A DNA stretch of 8,578 bases. Origin: Bacteroidota bacterium. Lineage in GTDB: Bacteria > Bacteroidota > Bacteroidia > Chitinophagales > Chitinophagaceae. The notes under the pieces are model-generated. The model did not search any database, had not been told where the DNA came from, and saw only the letters and a program-made list of their open reading frames with translations. Shown here one piece after another: positions 6,669 to 8,578 of this stretch; positions within the stretch are counted from its first letter, which is position 1; every line of letters begins with the position of its first letter. The stretch spans positions 1 through 8,578 of the forward strand of contig JAEVZP010000074.1 in assembly GCA_023392185.1 (NCBI GenBank). The letters are read 5' to 3'. The translations under genes were made by a program, and so were the position numbers.

Positions 6669-6823
6669 TTTTACCTTATTCCGGCTCCTCCAACCGGTTG
6701 CCCCGGGAATCCGGAAATACAGCCGGTGCTGCCCAGAATGGCCAGTTTGTACAGATCCCTTCCGCTCAGCCCAAACACCGGCAAACGAAAAAAAATCAAA
6801 AACTTTTTTTCTGGAATTATCGT

Positions 6824-6831
6824 TACTTTTG
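6824..6831 (+). promoter_or_regulatory. -7 element TACTTTTG of the M43 protease gene
   Basis: This is a perfect match to TAnnTTTG, about 42 nt before the ATG at 6873. No clear TTG stands 17-21 nt upstream; the -33 region is an A/T-rich tract (around 6795-6810). The implied leader is ~35 nt and has no obvious Shine-Dalgarno sequence, as is usual in Bacteroidota. Confidence 0.65.
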
Positions 6832-6872
6832 GAGTTCCTGCCCCGGATCCGGCAGGACCTTTCAAATAGCTC

Positions 6873-8578
6873 ATGATAAAGAAACTACTCCTTTCTACTG
6901 CTGTAATGGCCGGCGGCTTTGCAGGCGTGGCACAGGCACAGGGCGTTGCGCAATGCTACACGGATGAGATGACCCGGCTTGTTGCCCAACAGTATCCGGA
7001 ACAAGTCGCCCGGAATGAAGCGAAGTGGAAACAGATGATGGACGCTGCGCTTGGCAAAATGGACCTTTCTCCGTATGCCAAGACAACCTTCACGCCCTTC
7101 GATACGACAACGGTGTATCACATTCCGGTCGTGTTCCACATCGTCCACAACTACGGCAGCGACTTCAATTCCGTAACGGATAACACGATCTATGAGGCGA
7201 TTCGCGATATCAACGCGGCCTATAACCGCGAGAATGCGGATACCACGCAACTCATTCCGCCTTATAAAGGGCTGATTCGCGGTACGAACACCCGTTACGT
7301 AGGCAAAACCAAATTTGTCTTCCACCTCGCGCAGCTCGACCCGATGGGGCAACCGACAAACGGTATCACCCGGCAGCGCCACTACCTGACCCTGAAGGGC
7401 GGCGACCTGGGTAAACTGGGTGGCTGGGCCCCCGATTCCTATGTCAATATCTGGATCAACCGGTATATTACTAACGAAAAGGCAGCTGCTTATGCGACTC
7501 CGCCGGCATCGATCGACGGAATTCCCGGTCGCCGGATCGTAGATGGCGTAATGATCGCCGGTAGCGCCAACGGTGGTAATATTAATGAGGACAAGACAAT
7601 CGCACACGAGCTGGGCCACTATTTCAGCCTTTCGCACGTGTGGGGGCCTACCAATAATCCGGAAGTGGCCTGTGGAGACGATGGCGTGAATGATACACCA
7701 CCGACTAAAGGACACCTTTCGGGCGGTCCCAGTGGGTATAAATGTAATAACCTGACAGCTATTTACGATACTGCCTGCACCACGGGCGGCGTGGTTCTTG
7801 GCAAAGTTGGTCTCGACTCCGCCCGCCGCAAGGCCGACTCGTTGGTTAACAGCGGCATCTCCTTTGATGCCTACTCCCTTTTCTATCTGAATGCAGTAAA
7901 TATCTACTCGGCTGCTGATTCCGGCTCCGGCTTCGCGGTGCAACTTACCCAGAACGGCAATCCGGTGTATCTGTATGAAGATACCTTCCGGGTGCCGAAA
8001 GGCCGGATGCTGACCCTGCCGCTACGCTGGAAAATTCCCACCGGAAAAGGCTATAAAATCAGCTTTCTCCGTAACCCGGGCGTTTACCGTGATACCAACG
8101 CAGCGCCGATCCAGTATCAGAAGACGTCCGGTGTGGTTTATATTACGTCCACAGACACCGCACAAGGTCAGCTGTATGGCTATTTCTACAACTGGCAGGT
8201 GAAACACGGCTACTTCAAGATCTACGACACGGCCCAGTACCGCAGCCTGTATGTGCTCAATCCGTCCGGAACCATCCCTTCGCAGGCCGTTCCGCTGCCG
8301 GATGGTGGCTTCCTCGTAGATTATCCGGATACGGTCAACGCTCAAAACATCATGGATTATACCTACTGCTCCAAGATGTTCAGCGCCGGCCAGGCCATGC
8401 AAATGCGCCTCTCTGCTGCCAGCCCCATTGCAGACCGCAACAAGCTTTCTACACTGGATAACCTGATCCGTACTGGTATTATGGATGCCAACGGCAACAT
8501 TCTGCCCCGTCGCGATAACCGCCCCAATGCCGACTTCTCGGTGCAGCAGTATTCGACGCCCGAAGAGCGGATGTATGT
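6873..8578 (+). CDS. Secreted M43 (pappalysin-type) zinc metalloprotease with inserted beta-sandwich-like module, 3' partial
   Basis: 568 codons are visible with no stop; the gene runs off the right edge. The ATG at 6873 gives a clean signal peptide (MIKKLLLSTAVMAGG, with probable cleavage after AQA at ~22). The propeptide-like part (~25-75) leads into a metzincin domain (IPVVFHIVHNYG ~90, INAAYNREN ~115). The zinc motif is H245-E-L-G-H249-Y-F-S-L-S-H255, with E246 as the expected catalytic base. C267-GDDGVNDTP is the conserved segment after it. The Met-turn is IMDY with M494, followed by TYCSKMFSAGQAMQMR. About 239 residues separate H255 from M494, far more than the roughly 50 in ulilysin. 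The excess contains a beta-rich module (~330-443, from FDAYSLFYLNAVNIY to YGYFYNWQV) resembling a module found in other Bacteroidota secreted proteins. Residue 252 is Ser where the family usually has Gly (or Asn). The missing 3' part probably carries PKD/Ig domains and a T9SS sorting domain, by analogy only. Confidence 0.9.
   Translation, partial: MIKKLLLSTAVMAGGFAGVAQAQGVAQCYTDEMTRLVAQQYPEQVARNEAKWKQMMDAALGKMDLSPYAKTTFTPFDTTTVYHIPVVFHIVHNYGSDFNSVTDNTIYEAIRDINAAYNRENADTTQLIPPYKGLIRGTNTRYVGKTKFVFHLAQLDPMGQPTNGITRQRHYLTLKGGDLGKLGGWAPDSYVNIWINRYITNEKAAAYATPPASIDGIPGRRIVDGVMIAGSANGGNINEDKTIAHELGHYFSLSHVWGPTNNPEVACGDDGVNDTPPTKGHLSGGPSGYKCNNLTAIYDTACTTGGVVLGKVGLDSARRKADSLVNSGISFDAYSLFYLNAVNIYSAADSGSGFAVQLTQNGNPVYLYEDTFRVPKGRMLTLPLRWKIPTGKGYKISFLRNPGVYRDTNAAPIQYQKTSGVVYITSTDTAQGQLYGYFYNWQVKHGYFKIYDTAQYRSLYVLNPSGTIPSQAVPLPDGGFLVDYPDTVNAQNIMDYTYCSKMFSAGQAMQMRLSAASPIADRNKLSTLDNLIRTGIMDANGNILPRRDNRPNADFSVQQYSTPEERMY

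Larger units (their letters stand above)
6578..6872. other. Gap between the tRNA-Leu terminator and the M43 protease gene
   Basis: No convincing gene is present. The gap contains palindrome copy 4, several further TCCGG half-sites (6632, 6680, 6710 region), an A/T-rich stretch (6788-6811) and the protease promoter with a ~35-nt leader. A + strand open frame from 6621 is rich in basic residues and proline and runs through the promoter, so it is judged spurious. Confidence 0.6.

Noticed and set aside
6621..6869. Possible small gene of 82 codons on the + strand before the M43 protease
   Set aside because: It has no promoter or recognisable motif, contains the repeat palindrome and runs through the protease promoter.
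1..8578. Defence system, CRISPR array, prophage or insertion sequence
   Set aside because: I found no transposase, integrase, nuclease or direct-repeat array. The tRNAs show no repeated 3' ends that would mark an integration site in this window.

Overview
The window is chromosomal DNA of a Bacteroidota bacterium, most likely from the Chitinophagales/Cytophaga side of the phylum. Three signs point there. The first is a giant secreted protein built of IG_CHU, GEVED and PKD-like modules and ending in a gliding-motility (CHU_C, type B) sorting domain of the type IX secretion system (T9SS). The second is Bacteroidota-type promoters (TTG / TAnnTTTG) in front of the tRNAs and the last gene. The third is a secreted M43 metalloprotease of a kind common in this phylum. 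The DNA is moderately GC-rich, with AT-rich gaps.

Layout: nt 1-3923 hold the 3' part of the giant T9SS-exported modular protein, whose start lies outside the window. It ends at a strong hairpin terminator (3975-4009). A lytic transglycosylase (4051-4980) follows, with a promoter-like element only 6 nt before its ATG. After 39 nt comes a cation diffusion facilitator (CDF) metal transporter (5020-6033, GTG start). The 6034-6300 gap holds a terminator-like hairpin and a well-formed promoter for tRNA-Gly(GCC) (6301-6373). A near-perfect inverted repeat with a T tract separates it from tRNA-Leu(UAA) (6441-6525), which has its own terminator. A 300-nt gap leads to a TAnnTTTG promoter and a secreted M43 (pappalysin-type) metalloprotease running off the right edge (6873-8578+). 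All genes are on the + strand.

Functionally, the window holds two large exported proteins for the cell surface or medium (adhesin-like modular protein, metalloprotease), a peptidoglycan-cleaving enzyme, a metal exporter and two tRNAs. Nothing ties them into one pathway, and I see no phage, transposon, CRISPR or defence genes. The most interesting points are: (i) an extra beta-sandwich-like module in the M43 protease between the zinc-binding helix and the Met-turn; (ii) the 10-bp palindrome TTTCCGGAAA, found four times in the gaps and never in coding sequence, with a related copy two helical turns from one of them; and (iii) promoter elements so close to start codons that leaderless transcripts are likely.
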